This document shows, one piece after another, positions 12,733-25,700 of a stretch of DNA of 64,000 bases. Both the position numbers and the translations under genes were made by a program. The stretch's first letter is position 1. Each line of letters begins with the position of its first letter. The notes below the pieces were generated by a model, which had not been told where the DNA came from, searched no databases, and saw only the letters and a program-made list of their open reading frames with translations. Origin of the DNA: Leucaena leucocephala (taxonomy: Eukaryota; Streptophyta; Magnoliopsida; Fabales; Fabaceae); NCBI GenBank assembly GCA_037074615.1, contig CM073535.1:1860001-1924000 (forward strand), written 5' to 3'.

Positions 12733-14980
12733 TATGTGGCCATTCTATTCTTGACATCTAACCGGTTGTGATGTACAGAACATGGAAGATGTTCTTCCTG
12801 TTGAAAACCGGGAAGGGGTCTCCTTTATTGAGTATAGCAAGGCTGACTGAGTTATGCATGTCGCTCTCGTGCAGCGTAAGTCCCTTCAGTGTGTAACTTG
12901 ATTGTCGCAGCTATGACAAATATGACCTTCACGAACATTGATTTTTCTCTCCTGCAATATTGTGAATGGTTGTATGATTTGGAGTTCTATAGGGGATTAC
13001 GAATTGCTGAGTTTGTGCCGATAGGTTTGGTGTTTGTCCAGGCACCTATATGTATGTATATATGACTATTACGTAGTTGTCAGAGAAAATTATTTTGGTA
13101 GGTCATTTATGCCAGCCCATTAGATCCTGCCCCTTGATTTGGAAATTTACTTTGTATTTTTGCTACTAACAGGTCATTTAGTCACAAACCGCTCAGGTAA
13201 TGCAGTCAAGAAACAGCATTACGTAAAGCCAGAGTGAGGGTTATTCGTTAAATGATAGGAATACTAATATGCAGTTGAATGATAGGTGAGTGCTTGTAGT
13301 TGGGACTTAATAGGAGTAAAAATGGACCTGTTTTCAGATTTTGTGATATCATGCGTTGTTGCCTTTCAACTTATGGGTTCGATCCCGTTCACTTTCAAAT
13401 TGTTTCAGCTTGCTCTTCTATTAAAAAAATAGCTATTTAAACATATGTTTCGGATTAAAGTATATTTTTGTACTAGATTATTCTCGGAGCAATTATGGAC
13501 ACTTTGACGAAAATTATGGAATAATGTAATATATAACTTCTTTCTTAAAAAAAAATAATGCCTTTTTAGTGTGAACTGGGAATGGGAATTTTTTTTTACG
13601 TAATATTGTTTTTATGTTAAATATTAAAATAGAGTAACACTACTGATTTAAAAAAATTTTACACTTCCATAATTTTTTTAGGGTGCTTATAACTTGCAAA
13701 AATCTAACGAGAGTATTTTTACCAAGAGTAGCTACTTTTTGATTTTCAGTCAAAAGAAACTGTAATATAATTAAGGGGTGATTAAAGGGTAGCTGAGTAT
13801 GGAATAAGAGGCTAATATTTTGAGGTTGATTATATGATTCGCATTGGGGAGTATCGTGTGTAGTTTAACTTTTCTAAAATGATGTTGTGATGCAGTAGAG
13901 ACTAAGAAAAACAGGATTTTTTTATATAAAAAAAAATTAGATGAGTTTAATATTTGTCTCCTATTAAGATTAGGGTATAGCTTTAGACTCATATGGTACT
14001 TATAAGGAATTTATAAGATTATCTACTGAAATAGCCCTCATAACAGTAATAGTAATTGAACTTATATCTTTATAGGATACGAACTTATTCCTTATTATAT
14101 ATGAGAATTCTTATTAACAAAAAAAAATAGGATATTGATTGCAGATAAGTAGGTACTATATTTTATGCTCGTATTAATACTATATTTTATGCTCGTACTA
14201 ATAAATTTGGCCACATCCCATTATTAGATGGTGGGTACCAGGTTGGTTGGTTGCATTCCTCAGCTTTATGAAGTGTTGAGTCAATGCTCTTCAATTCAGA
14301 TTCCAGTAGATCAACCCCATTTATTAAGAATTATTCTCCTTTCTCTCTTCTCCAAATTCCAATTATTCAAACCCCGGGCATCCCTTTGCAAACAACTCCT
14401 TTCTTCTTATTCAAATGCTTATTGCTAGTTAAATGGAATAGAAAAGAAAATGATATTTAAATGATATTTTTTTAAAAATAAAAAGAAATGGAAGGGGTAA
14501 TTCGGTATTTGCATTTCTCAATATGTATTAGAATCTTATATAAAAAATACAAAAGAAAATATTTAAATAATTGGGCAAGTGAACAAATCAAAATCCTGCT
14601 TATCTGAACTTAGTATTTTTAATCCCATTAAAAAAAATTGCTCGACTGTTCAAATTGCAATAATTTGAGGCAATGCTCCTCAGACATCCAATCCCAACAG
14701 ACCAGTCCCATTCGAGTTCAGAGTTAAATGAACAAATAACTGTCTTCAACTGCTAAAGAATGGTAGGAATCCCATATACTGTGTTAAAATCTACAAGTCT
14801 TCCCAAATAATACTGCCTGGAGTTAAACTAGCAGAATGAAGTTGCAACTTCTGTTGCACATCATGTTTTGTATAGTCTCATAAAAGCTCCTAATAGGCCC
14901 TTCAGCATTTCTGTGTTTCCACTGAGGCAAATGGAACCAAACTATTAAAAAGAAGCAACTCAAGCAGAATATCTGTGATT
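12733..14980. other. 3'UTR of ARIA-like gene, then intergenic DNA
   Basis: The first 400 bases are probably the 3' untranslated region. The rest is AT-rich, with a two-copy 24-bp tandem repeat at 14155-14202 (ACTATATTTTATGCTCGTAT unit). Two loosely similar blocks at about 14275-14325 and 14670-14715 share TCAATGCTC...CCCCATT-type sequence. No gene is recognised. The last 230 bases should hold the 3'UTR of the gene on the other strand. Confidence 0.5.
14155..14202 (+). repeat. 24-bp tandem repeat, two copies
   Basis: Two nearly identical 24-base units, differing at one position (GTATTAAT versus GTACTAAT), lie directly adjacent. Confidence 0.75.
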
Positions 14981-17900
14981 TTATTGCGTGTCTGATCCTG
15001 TGGACGTAGATTTCTTTGTCATTGCAGCTACCTCCATCTCATGTTGCCCCTTGAGGTAGTTTTGGGCAGTTGCATTCACTATCTTGACAAAGAAGTTCAT
15101 GAGCATCAGCCACACTACAGTGTTCCAGAGTGAAGCCAATGACAAATCCCACTTTTTCCCCTGGACATTAAATGATGCGATTTCAGGAAAATAAATTTAG
15201 ACATATCTACTAAAGCAATTAGAATTTGAAACTTCCATTCAATATTAGGGCACTGAAAACAAAGACGACGAATATTTCAGCACATATAGATACCTGGATA
15301 TTTGGGGAAACTGCATGGCGTGATTTCATATACTTATCTTTAACTGCGTGGAGTTTAGGAATCACAGCAGGCAAGACAGCAGCAAAACCAGGTATATGGC
15401 TGAAAACCCAGACTAATTCATTCTCTATCCAGTCAAGAAGTTGATTATTGCAAACTGAGATGATGAATAATGTCTGCATAAAAGAAGAATAGAGTCAAAC
15501 AGAAGAGGAGGGGAGGGGTAAAACGGGACCTTTCTTATGATTCTATCACATCCTACTTCTTATCTTCGCAATGCAAACCTGTATATGAGTTTTAATAAGT
15601 GCCTTTCCAGTCAAAGTTGCAAGAAAGAATTTCCAAAATGGAATCCCAAATTGTCCACACATGATGCCAGCAAGGTCAAATAGAGGATTTGGCACCTGAA
15701 CCATAATTTCAGTCAATAGCATTTTCATGAAGAACTAAGCAATATGTCAAGCTAGTCCTATATGCCCAAGCGTATTCAGTGAAAAAAGGCCATCCTCTAT
15801 CTTCAGTATGAAGTCCATACTAACCGAAGCAAGCAATAAGATGGTGAAGAAGTTCAAATGTTGAGAGTGTGTAAGAAACCAACGCTTGATTTGAGTCAGA
15901 TGTGTGACAATTATTCCTCCATCTTCCGTATCTAACTCTTCCATGGCATCCAATTTGCTACCAGACAAGCTTGCTACACTAAGACAACTATTTTAAGTAT
16001 GCATGAATCAATTCAAAAAGAAACTAATTAACAAAACATCAAATTCCCAGTTTTGTACAAATAAATTAGCACAGTAACTGAGACAGAACAAATGTCAGTC
16101 AGAAATTTCTATATAAGCAATATCAATATATATAATCTATAGAAAGCCACGCTATACATAAGTCATGAATAGTGGCTCACTTTAGCCTCCATGCAACGCC
16201 AAGGGCCACATCTAGTATTATAAATTTGACCTTAGTGCAGCATATGGCTAAAGAAGATTTTCAGGCCAAGGAGGATGCAAGAAAATAAAATGTTGAAAGT
16301 CAGTCATGTGACATACTAATCAGACTTCAAAAAACCTAGGATGAACAATAACTAATGCCAAATCCGATAGTTCTCAGGAACTATATTATCTGATGAATAG
16401 TCCTTAATCCTGGTTCCATTTCTCTCCAATTGCAAATACAGCTAAAGCATTTTGATCCGTTTACAAGTTAGTCACATTTTACCTAATGTGCGTAATCCTT
16501 TATTAATTCAACCAAAACAGTTGTGTCATTCATATATCACTCAAGTTAGATGTAAAAAGACTGTTTACACAGTATGCATATCTGTTCTAAAGCATGTTTG
16601 TAATTATTATTACATCAACCTCACAATAATTCAGTGTAACAAAGGGAAGAGTTTGAAATGACAATAAGTTCACTATACCTGCTCTTGAGATAAAATAGGG
16701 GGGAAGCTCCCCAATAGCTGTTCCCACACCCCATAGAACAGCTTCCACCTGAACTTGAGACAAAATGCTGCCTAGTGGGACCTGTGAACCTTGTGCCGAT
16801 TGGAATGATGGGGGTCCAAACTCAGAGCATTCTTTATCAAGCCAAGAAGGACCTCTTTTTAATTGTATCGTATCATATGGAGCACTTTTCAAATCAACTC
16901 GACCACATTGCATTGCTTTTATTGTGAACAAAGCTATGTGAGGACCCAAATATAGGACAAAAGTATGCAAACCAGATCCTGCAACAAAGAGGAATAATTT
17001 AAATTCATGGGCCACGCAACTTATGACTAAGATGATAGCAAAAGGACTGGCACATCCTTGCTGGTATTGATCCTACAAACTGTAAGCATGTTTTGCCAAG
17101 TGCAGATACCAACATTGTCTTAAGTATCAAATATATTTTTAACCATGAACTAACAAATCAGGTATGCTTTTCAGAAGAGGGGAATAAATGAATTTTGTTC
17201 AAGGATATTTTTCATACCAAGACCAATTGAAGATGCAACCCCAAGGGCCAACCACCACAATCCAAAGCGAAAGTATTCCACAATCTCCTCAAAATGCTGC
17301 AAGAATAACATGCATCTGAAGGATCAATATATATAACATGAAAAGAGGAACAAATAGAAATAAAACAGTAGTAAATAAAGTAGCAAAAGGGACATATATG
17401 AAATTCATTATTGTCAAGACTAAATTAAACAATAAGTCATCACCCATAGAGCCTCTAAAGAGCCAAGTGAAACTATTTTAGGCACTACGCAAGCTAGTGA
17501 TAGAATATGTGCAAGTACCTTCTCATGAATACCATCTATTGCCATCAGCACTATGCCAAGAGCCCCCACGACGGTACTGAAAAGCATAAGCCGCCCACCT
17601 TTTGCCATCAAATATAATATTGTCTGCTTCATATATTTTATTATAGCTAGTGTAAAAAATTTTATTGTTTTGAAGGGTTGTGTAGCTAGTGTCATATTTT
17701 CTAGCTCCTGCTGGTGCATTTCACGGTGCCCTACAAAACAAAAAAAAATATATATCATTACTTTGGAAGAACATGTATCTCTCTTTGAATCACAAGGAAA
17801 ACTAATCACATTAACATATATAGAAATGAGAATTTATTAAAGAATCCAACACATAAATGTTTGTCAATTATGCAAATAATGTTCTGTATTCCAAAGGCAT

Positions 17901-19245
17901 AGCACATGTCACAACCTTCATGACTAGTGACATCTATTTCCATGCCATAAGCTTACTATAAACCCCCTACATTACCTCAAATTGTTTATCCCAAAATTGC
18001 CTATCCTCTTCAACCTAGAAATTTACTAGTAACCGTTCTTCCATCATTCAAGAAGTCACAGACGAAAGCATATATTTTGATAAAAAGCACTAGAATGGCG
18101 GAGGAAGCATTGATCATGAAGATGGCATAGTCAACAAGCAAGGGGGAATCATTTCGCACATGCTGCAGTGGCTCAATACCAAGCAGCAAACAAAACAAAT
18201 TTGCAAATGGAAGAATAAACAGCAGTGCTCCCCCCAGTCAGTAGCACCCCCTACCACCTCTAGAAGGGGAAAAAACCCGATGTTAACATGCCAAAAGGCT
18301 ACATTTCAGTAATTATAAAGTCATCAGCTAAGTTTTGCAGATACAGATAATTCAAGCAATAAAAACAACTTGAAAATAATAAATAGGTTATGCAATCTCT
18401 CTCACACACACAACACAATAACAACGTTCCAGGTTCTAAGTGAGAATTCATACATAAAGGAGGTTCATATGACAATGGGACTTTAAAGCCCCTATCCTGA
18501 AAACTAACCCTAATTGCTAACTTCTCGCTCAGCAGGCAGTCAAGGCTACCTAGATACCAGATGAATATCCCCCAGTTATCCACTACAAATTGAGATGGTT
18601 ATGAGAAGTCAATCAATGCTAGTTAGAGGAGAAGTTGATCAACTCCATGAAAATGAATTGCCCTTCCATTGCATACTTGCCACTCATTCATCTCAGAATC
18701 AAAAGCTGGAACAATTCGTCTCCTTTCACGGTAGAAAAATCCTTACATAAGTAAGGAATCGTGGTTACAGTGTCGTATACTATCCCCAGTAACTCCCTCA
18801 GAAAAAAGAGCCTATCATCAGACCATCGAAATGGGCCAAAAAGTGAGGCACTAAAAATTGATAAGAACTCTGGAAACCGGGGTATTGAAACCCTCTTCTA
18901 TTGTACGTCACCCTTCAATCTAACAAAAGCCTTCAGTCCATTCGAAGTGCCAGTGAAAAACGAACAAGTATAGCCATCTTAGCCGATTGAAATATCAAGG
19001 GATAGAATTTCTTCTCCAAAACCAAATATTAATCAACCATAGAAAAACCACCTCAAAAATGGACGATTAGCAATAGCAAAAAGAAAAGAAAACGGAAAAA
19101 AGAAAACTTCTCAACGCAGAAGATCAAAACCGAGGGAGAATAGAAAAAGATAACAGTAAAGATTGAACGGAAATTTAAACGACTTGCCTGAGATCGACAT
19201 GGCAGTTGGTCGAGAAGAAGAAGCCTTTTTTCTTCCAGACCCCAT
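14981..19245 (-). CDS. KMS1/VMP1-like ER membrane protein (SNARE-associated Golgi/VTT domain)
   Basis: Eight exons (19245-19188, 17730-17519, 17296-17218, 16978-16679, 15973-15825, 15695-15579, 15473-15294, 15160-14981) give 424 aa with every junction in phase, matching plant KILLING ME SLOWLY proteins (about 416). Hydrophobic segments include LMLFSTVVGALGIVLMAID, FGLWWLALGVASSIGLG, LHTFVLYLGPHIALFTI, GELPPYFISRA (about 206-216), and VPNPLFDLAGIMCGQFG with FWKFFLATLTGKALIKTH, the conserved core of the VTT fold. The family sits in the ER, helps ER/Golgi organisation and, as VMP1 in animals, acts as a lipid scramblase in autophagy; plant function is inferred. The first intron (over 1.4 kb) has a GC donor, CAG|GCAAGT; using the later GT would create a stop. 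Confidence 0.93.
17731..19187 (-). other. GC-AG intron 1 of the KMS1-like gene
   Basis: On the minus strand the exon ends ATCTCAG at 19188 and the intron begins GCAAGT, the exact strong consensus for GC donors. The acceptor is TTTTGTAG before 17730. The split glycine codon (G|GG) gives MSISGHREMHQQE, which fits the family N-terminus. Extending to the GT four bases downstream puts the next exon out of frame with an immediate stop. Confidence 0.85.
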
Positions 19246-20225
19246 TACCATTCACGTACTAAAATTAAAAAAAAAAATTGGGCCGCTAAATATCCCCTCA
19301 ATCTAGTTTTCTGGGCTACCTCTTGAAACTTCACCACCTTTCCTATATTTGAAAATCCAGTGATTAGGTAATTGATTTTATGAGCAGTTGTATATAGATT
19401 TTCAGATCTAAAGTAAGAAAATCAGACTGATCGGTGGGGGAGTCGTTGCTGCTTGGTCTCTCTGGTGTGGGTCTCAGGCAGAGATACCGGCGACAAAACA
19501 AAATGCTGTTCTGTTCGTTTTTTATATTGTAAGATATTATCTTGTGCCGTTTATGGGTTATGACATGGGAGAATCAGAGTCATCCTCAACTCAACAATCC
19601 GACCTCCGACGTTATTGTTAGTTGGAGAATAAAAAAGAAGCAGAAAATAACGGCAATGGCGACGATAAATAAATAAATTAGAGAAAAAAATCGTAACCAT
19701 TACGAAACTGTTCCCGCATTATGTTTTAAAAATTTAGCGGAAAAACATTTAACTCTAATTTTTTATTAATTATGGAATATTTAGATCATGTATAATAAAT
19801 TTTATAAAAGAATTACGAATCATCAAAATATTCATGGATCCAACATAGATGAATAGTTAGTTGGCTTTAGATTTAAGACTTGAGGATGATTAGGGTGTTT
19901 GGCACTCAAGGATAAAAGGAGGTGTTCGATTTCAGTTGAAACAGAATGGAAAAAGTTTGTTTTTATTTATTTATTTATTTATACAATGAAAAGCCATAGG
20001 TAAGAACATAAAGTTGCAAACTTTTACCACAGAATGGATTCAAAGTAGTAATCGTGGGGAAGGGGGCATTCTCTATTCCTCGGAATAGATTCTACTTCTT
20101 GAAACCCCTTTTTCTTAAGTCCCTGTTTTGTTTTGCTATAATTTTCACAAGTGGCCACTTCCACCTTTTGGATGTGAAATCAATCTCCTCGAGATATTGG
20201 AGTTAGCTAGCGTTACTTTCTTCAC

Positions 20226-20262
<37 letters not shown>
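20226..20262. repeat. Compound (AT)n(GT)n microsatellite
   Basis: About eight AT units run directly into about ten GT units. It is a probable length-variable marker locus. Confidence 0.9.
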
Positions 20263-20894
20263 ACAACCCTCTCTAATGCTAAAAGTGATATTTGAGAGTA
20301 TTATGACTGGCGAAACAAATGTAAAGGTTGGAGTATTAATAAATATAAATAAATAGAAATTAGGGGACTGTCTAGTTGACGCGCTTGCAGTATGCCTGGA
20401 TATACGGGGCCATTAATTAAATCAATAAATAGGCAACAAGTCAAAGGTAGCCACAACTTTAGAATGTTTATTTTCACGTGCAGAAGTACGCAAGGGTAGT
20501 TAGTTACGCGCTGGTCTCAAATTCACCCCCACGATGATTTGATTAATAAATTGAATTTTGCTTGTTTGAAATGACTAATTAGCCGTTATGTGCATTTTTA
20601 AATTAAAAAAAAAAGAAAGGAGGAAGAAACTTTGAGCGTATTGGAAGAGAAGAAGGAGAGATACGTTTCGTAATGGTGTGGGTCCTGTGGAAGGTGAGAT
20701 GAAGTGTGAGGGAAGAGATTAAGAGAAAGCGTCCTAAAATAATTGCCTTCCAAGCAACAAGACTCGCGACATCAAACGCATCCTCTCTCTCAGGCAAAGC
20801 ATGTCATGTGTGCTCTTTTTTTTAATTATATAAAATTTGACAGCTTGTTTTTATAGCCCTTTAGGGCTTGTTTGTTACGGGGAGGGGGGAAGAG

Positions 20895-20975
20895 TTACAT
20901 TTAAGAAAACTAGATAAGTGGGGTCAGCAATTTTTTAGATTTAAGAAAACTAAATATGTGGAGTCGACAATTTTT
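20895..20975 (+). repeat. About 40-bp imperfect tandem duplication
   Basis: Two adjacent units each read TTTAAGAAAACTA..ATA/TGTGG.GTC..CAATTTTT with a few differences. They sit just after a GGGCTTGTTTG motif typical of some plant MITE ends. Confidence 0.55.
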
Positions 20976-21824
20976 AATTTATTTTTTTATTTTATATCTT
21001 CTTTTTATTAAACCTTTACAATTTTAGTTCTCTAATTTTTTTGAAGTCTTATCACAAAAGTTTTTCTATTTTGTGTTTAACACTTTCTATAAAATCATAT
21101 TACGTTTGTGATTAGAATGGAATTCCATGAGTAGGGGTTATATTTGAAAGAGCTGGGATTCAAATATAACTATATAAGTTCTCTCATTGTAGAGCCTAAT
21201 TTAGTCTAACTATAGATCAAGTAGCCTTAAGTATTAAATAGATGTAATAAGGGTAGCATCAAACAATTAGATATAGTGACTGTTTAAAAATTACATAAAT
21301 ATGATTTTAAATATTTTTTTGGGGTAAAATTTTAGTTTGTGTAAATTTTAAAACAAACAGCCATATTTATTCAAATAAGTTTTTGGACTAAATTATGGTT
21401 TAAAATCAAGTTTCAGATAAACTGGTCAAAGTAACTTATAAAATAGTAAAAGAACTTATAAACTAACAAATTATTATATTACCCATATTTGTTCTTACAC
21501 TATATCTCCTACTTTTTCTTGTAATCTCTCTTTTTTATTTCTTACATCCTCTCTCCTCTTATATTTTATATCTCTTCATTTAATACTCATATTTTTTTTC
21601 ATAATTTACCAATAATAAAAATATTTTTAAAAATAATTATTTAAATATTCATTTATTCAAAACCCTTTTTTTTCATAAACTCTTCTTTAAAAACTTTTTT
21701 TCATAGGCTACTCAAAAGTTTTTTTTTTATAAACCCGTTTCTAAAATCATATCTAAACGGGTCATATATGGAAGCACCAATTTGTTTGGCCAATATTAGA
21801 CAACTGGTTTCGCTTTAAAGACTA

Positions 21825-21856
<32 letters not shown>
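21825..21856. repeat. Compound (CT)n(CA)n microsatellite
   Basis: About nine CT units are followed by about seven CA units. Confidence 0.9.
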
Positions 21857-21857
<1 letters not shown>

Positions 21858-21969
21858 CCAATAAGGAAGGAATAATGGAATATGAGTCCCCCTTATCAAC
21901 ATGTTTCAAGGTATATCTCTTTCAATCCTTTCTCCCTGCGGCTATATGCTCGTAATATTCTCTTTCTTT

Positions 21970-22250
21970 TTTTTGTACAAAAATTTTTAGAAAGGGGTTG
22001 AACTCACCCATGATTCAAGGGCAGGAGCGAAGTCTCCCTTTCTCCTAGGCGATACCAATGTTGGGCAGGATGAGCCGTCTATTACCCTCAGGCATAAACC
22101 TAGGCACCCAAGAGCTAAGATGCCTCTCCAAGCGCCGCGACTGGAACCATAACAAAGTGGTACTCTTTAAGAATTGAACACGTTCCAAATAGTTGCATGT
22201 CTCATCCTTTTACCAGTTGAACCCACGGACGATGGGTTCGTAATATTCCC
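21970..22250 (-). repeat. SINE-like repeat, best-preserved copy, minus orientation
   Basis: Read on the minus strand, the element begins near GTGGGTTCAACTGGTAAAAG, passes a GTGTTCAATTCTT block about 45 bases later, then GGTTCCAGTCGCGGCGCTTG, GAGAGGCATCTTAGCTC, TAGGTTTATGCCTGAGG, GTAATAGACGG, CCCAACATTGGTATCGCC, GAGTTCAACCCC and an A-rich tail. The first two blocks have the spacing and look of RNA polymerase III A and B boxes, hence SINE-like (inference). The same blocks recur, in the same order, at 22520-22780 on the opposite strand and at 4600-4862. Confidence 0.65.
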
Positions 22251-22271
22251 TAAATGGCCATAGGACATGCT

Positions 22272-22312
22272 CTCTCTCTTTCTCTCTGTTCTTTTTTTTT
22301 TTTTTTTTTTTT
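22272..22312. repeat. Pyrimidine-rich run with long poly-T
   Basis: (CT)n grades into about 22 T residues. It is low-complexity sequence between the two SINE-like copies. Confidence 0.7.
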
Positions 22313-22519
22313 GCTTTTGGTGGGGTGGGATCCAAAATAGTCAGTGATCATGACTTGGGCTGTCTTACAGGCGTGAACGAAGGCCTAAGACACATAGCCA
22401 GTCCATCAAAATCATATGAAGCCCACTCCACTCATGCAACTCCACGTTCACTCACGTAATGGCACATTTTATGCTCTGACCAACACACCAAAGTAAAAAT
22501 GAAAGGTACATGGTCAGTA

Positions 22520-22780
22520 ATTTTAACTAGTAAAAATATGATATATATAATTATTTATAGTGTATCAAATCCTTAAATAATATTATTTTATTATGATTCT
22601 AGTCGCGGCATTTGGGAAAATATTTTAGCTCCTGGATATTTAGGTTTACGCCTAAGGATAATAGACGGTTCGCCATACCCAACATTAGTATCGCTTATGA
22701 GGAATAGATATTTTGTCTTACCCTTAAATTGTAAATGAGCCCAACTTCTTTACAAAAATTTTAGTATAGAAAAAATGGAG
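22520..22780 (+). repeat. SINE-like repeat, plus orientation (inverted partner)
   Basis: It shares ordered blocks with the copy at 21970-22250: ACTAGTAAAAATATGA, TGTATCAAATCCTTAAA, TTATGATTCTAGTCGCGGC, TTTAGCTCCTGGATATTTAGG, TTTACGCCTAAGGATAATAG, ACGGTTCGCC, CCCAACATTAGTATCGCTTA, GAGCCCAACTTCTTTAC, then an A-rich end. It is more AT-shifted than its partner. The two lie head to head about 270 bases apart. Confidence 0.62.
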
Positions 22781-25700
22781 TAGAAATCAATGGAGGTTAA
22801 TTCTATTGGAGAGGGGGTTTATCTTTCACAATATAATAAATTAAGATTTACAATTTTATTTTAAGAGATATTTATATTTAATATCTGATAATATTTTAAA
22901 TAGAATTATATCCAATAATAAGATACATATATTTAAAAGATATGAAGTACAATTCAAAATTAGGATAAGAGTTTGAGTTTTTGTGAAGATAATGAATACT
23001 ATACTGACAACATATACATGGCTGATTTATAATGAATACTATATTAAGAAAAAAAAATTTGGACAATTTTTAACAAAAAACTTATAGACAAAAATAATTA
23101 TAAAAAAAGTATTTAGATAGTTATTAGTAGATTTATTATAGATAGTCTAAACACTAACAATAACTAGAGGGAGGAAAAGGTAGGGCCTGAAACAATTGTG
23201 GCAAGTAGCAATAGTGAAAACTGAAGTTATTCCATAATAAAGCGATGATAGGTTGAGAGAGAAAAGATAGAGAAAAATAAATATAAAATAATAATTGAGT
23301 TATTTATAAAATTTTTTATTATTTGAGAAATTATTTATAATAATTTATTTAAAATTTTAATTTTAAACTATTATTTTATCTAAAAAATTTTGTAGGTAAA
23401 TAACGATCTAGTTTAAAATTTTTATTAATCAAAAGTTTTATTTTTCTTTGCATATGTAACAAACTAGGATACTAACTTACTGATAACCTCGGCAAGTACC
23501 TTGGCGTTCCTCTCCTTCACAACCGTCCGTTGTTAATAAGAGCACCTATGCGTATTTGCGAAACAGGCACAGAATCTGAAGGCATTATAAAATAGCGGGG
23601 GGAATCTGAGTGACAGGCTGTCATGACTTTAAGTTCTATGGGACGTGTTTCACGTTGTTGTTGTTGTTGGGGGGGGGGGGGGGGGGGGGGCGGCGGCTTG
23701 ACTTCTCCCCACGATGCTTCCAATCAGAACTATTCACTACGTACCTCCAAAACCTTAAATCATTACATTACTCATTACGTGTCAAGATATTTTGTTTAAT
23801 ATCATAAATATATGCATGCCACGTACGTCTTGTTTCATTTTGCCCCTTGTTTTGTTTTTTTGTTTAAATTCTACACTAAATTTAGAGTGAAGCACTCGAG
23901 AATCAGACATCCATCCGCAGAAGAAATTACATAGAGAAAGGTTAAATTTGGTGAGGGGGCGAAGAACGGTGAGCTTGTAATGAATCATCGCTGGCTGGCT
24001 ACACATGTTAGTGGGAGCCCTTTTCATGGCTCCTCCCTCTCCCATATTCTTATTATTATTAGTGTTGACGCCAAGTGGAAGCAAAGTGCGCCATTCATTT
24101 CTGGCTACCCAAAGATATTAAAGCCATGCACGTCCTAAATTCCCCCAAGACGCATATACCTCGTCGATCGGAACCATTCGCTGCCTCCTCTATAATCTCA
24201 AATCATCTTTTATTTTGTGTAAAGATATTCTCCTCTTATCTTAAAAGTAAACAATTCATGAAAACCACAGGCAATTAACATATAAAAGATTGTACAAGAC
24301 ACAACTTTATATCCAACAATTTGTTCTCCAAAATGATTAATTTCAGGAGGATTTATAATAATTATTAATAATGTGAGGGGATTCTTGAAGGCAGATTAGA
24401 CACAATTTGTTTTCGTGGGTTCTGAGAGAGAAAAAACAGAGAGAGGAAGAACCCACTGAGAAAGAAGACGAACCTATCACCTCGTACGCTAACCCAGCGA
24501 CCAAATTCTTCCTCCACAAATTCATTGCTTCCCACGTACAAGTGTGGTTATCATCGTCATCACGTTGAATCATTGCCTTTTCTTTTCCTTTTTACGAAAC
24601 GCTCAAGGGATTCATTACTTGCAAGGTAAACAAATCATGGAGCGTAATTAAGGTTAAGGAGTATGACTTAATTAATGCTGCTTCAAGTGGGCTATAATAG
24701 ATAATCTATCTTTACTTGGGTCGTCGTCCCCACGTAATGTGACCCGTTGATGCCTTATTTGTCGGAGATGGAATTGACATTTCACACAATACTGAGTGTG
24801 GGTCAATTAATGTTTCCAGACCAAGGCTAACATTTTCAGATTTAATTTGTCAAAAAGGCTACTTCTTTGCGTGGTTATAATGAGTTCCAGTCGCTGTGGG
24901 GTCATTCCCAACAGTTACCCCTTACTGTACGATAAGGACCCTGTTGAAGACGAGGGCATAATCGTGTTTTCCTCTCGCCATGTCCTTGCCTCACCCAAGC
25001 TCAACCATAATATCACATGCGTCCTATATTGCAAGTGTGTCGTACATGTATTGATCACCTTAATTTGTTCCTTCCCTTCCCTCAATGAAATTGATGGTTC
25101 CTCAAGCCAAGCAACAAAACCCAGGCGGCATTATCTGATTGGTTCAAATTTCTAATCCTCTACCGAAGATATGTTCCTTAACATGGAAGTTTTGGCGATT
25201 CTTCATTTTGATTGTCGTTTTCCGTTTGGAAAAACTATTACAAGTGTCGGGTCAATGAAGCAGTCAGCTTCTGTTTCATGATCTCTGGTTGAATTGATGA
25301 GGCCTTAGTTTAATGGAAAGCAGCGACTTCAACGAGATGTCTACCACACGAATCATAAGATAATCCACTTCACGCAGCGTGCTCCCGAATCTAATGCCAT
25401 CCACATGCAACTTCTTGATTCTTCTAATCTCTATTTACTCCCAAGAGATGAAGGAATCGGGTCCTTTAGTTCTCCTTCACTGAAGGGATAAAGGTGAAAA
25501 CCCCATTAATTGGATCCCAATCTTTTAATCTCCCTCCCTCTCTCCCTTCACCCTCGTTTCTTTAATTTCCTGTTTTAATCGCAAGGCTTTTTTTTTTTTT
25601 TTTTTAAAATCTGTATATCTAACTGGGGCAGGATTGGATGCAAGGCACTAAGACCGAATTGCCCCTCCTGTAACCTTTTTAAATTTGCCTTTGCGAAACA

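Larger units (their letters stand above)
19246..21969. other. Intergenic, AT-rich, with microsatellites and a short duplicated block
   Basis: No gene is seen. The region holds a tetranucleotide run (TTTA)n near 19967-19981, an (AT)n(GT)n microsatellite at 20226-20262 and a (CT)n(CA)n microsatellite at 21825-21856. A block of about 40 bases is duplicated at 20901-20940 and 20940-20975 (TTTAAGAAAACTA...GGGGTCAGCAATTTTT). The sequence GGGCTTGTTTGTTACGG just before it resembles a MITE or hAT terminus, but I could not find the matching inverted end. Confidence 0.5.

Noticed and set aside
13368..13392. tRNA T-arm-like GGGTTCGATCCCG
   Set aside because: No anticodon arm, D arm or acceptor stem can be built upstream.
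23517..23807. Polyproline/polyglycine open frames on both strands
   Set aside because: They are created by the 22-G run and have no start context, introns or homology.
24343..25155. Short open frames on both strands upstream of the lipoxygenase
   Set aside because: No family resemblance and no consistent splicing to further exons.
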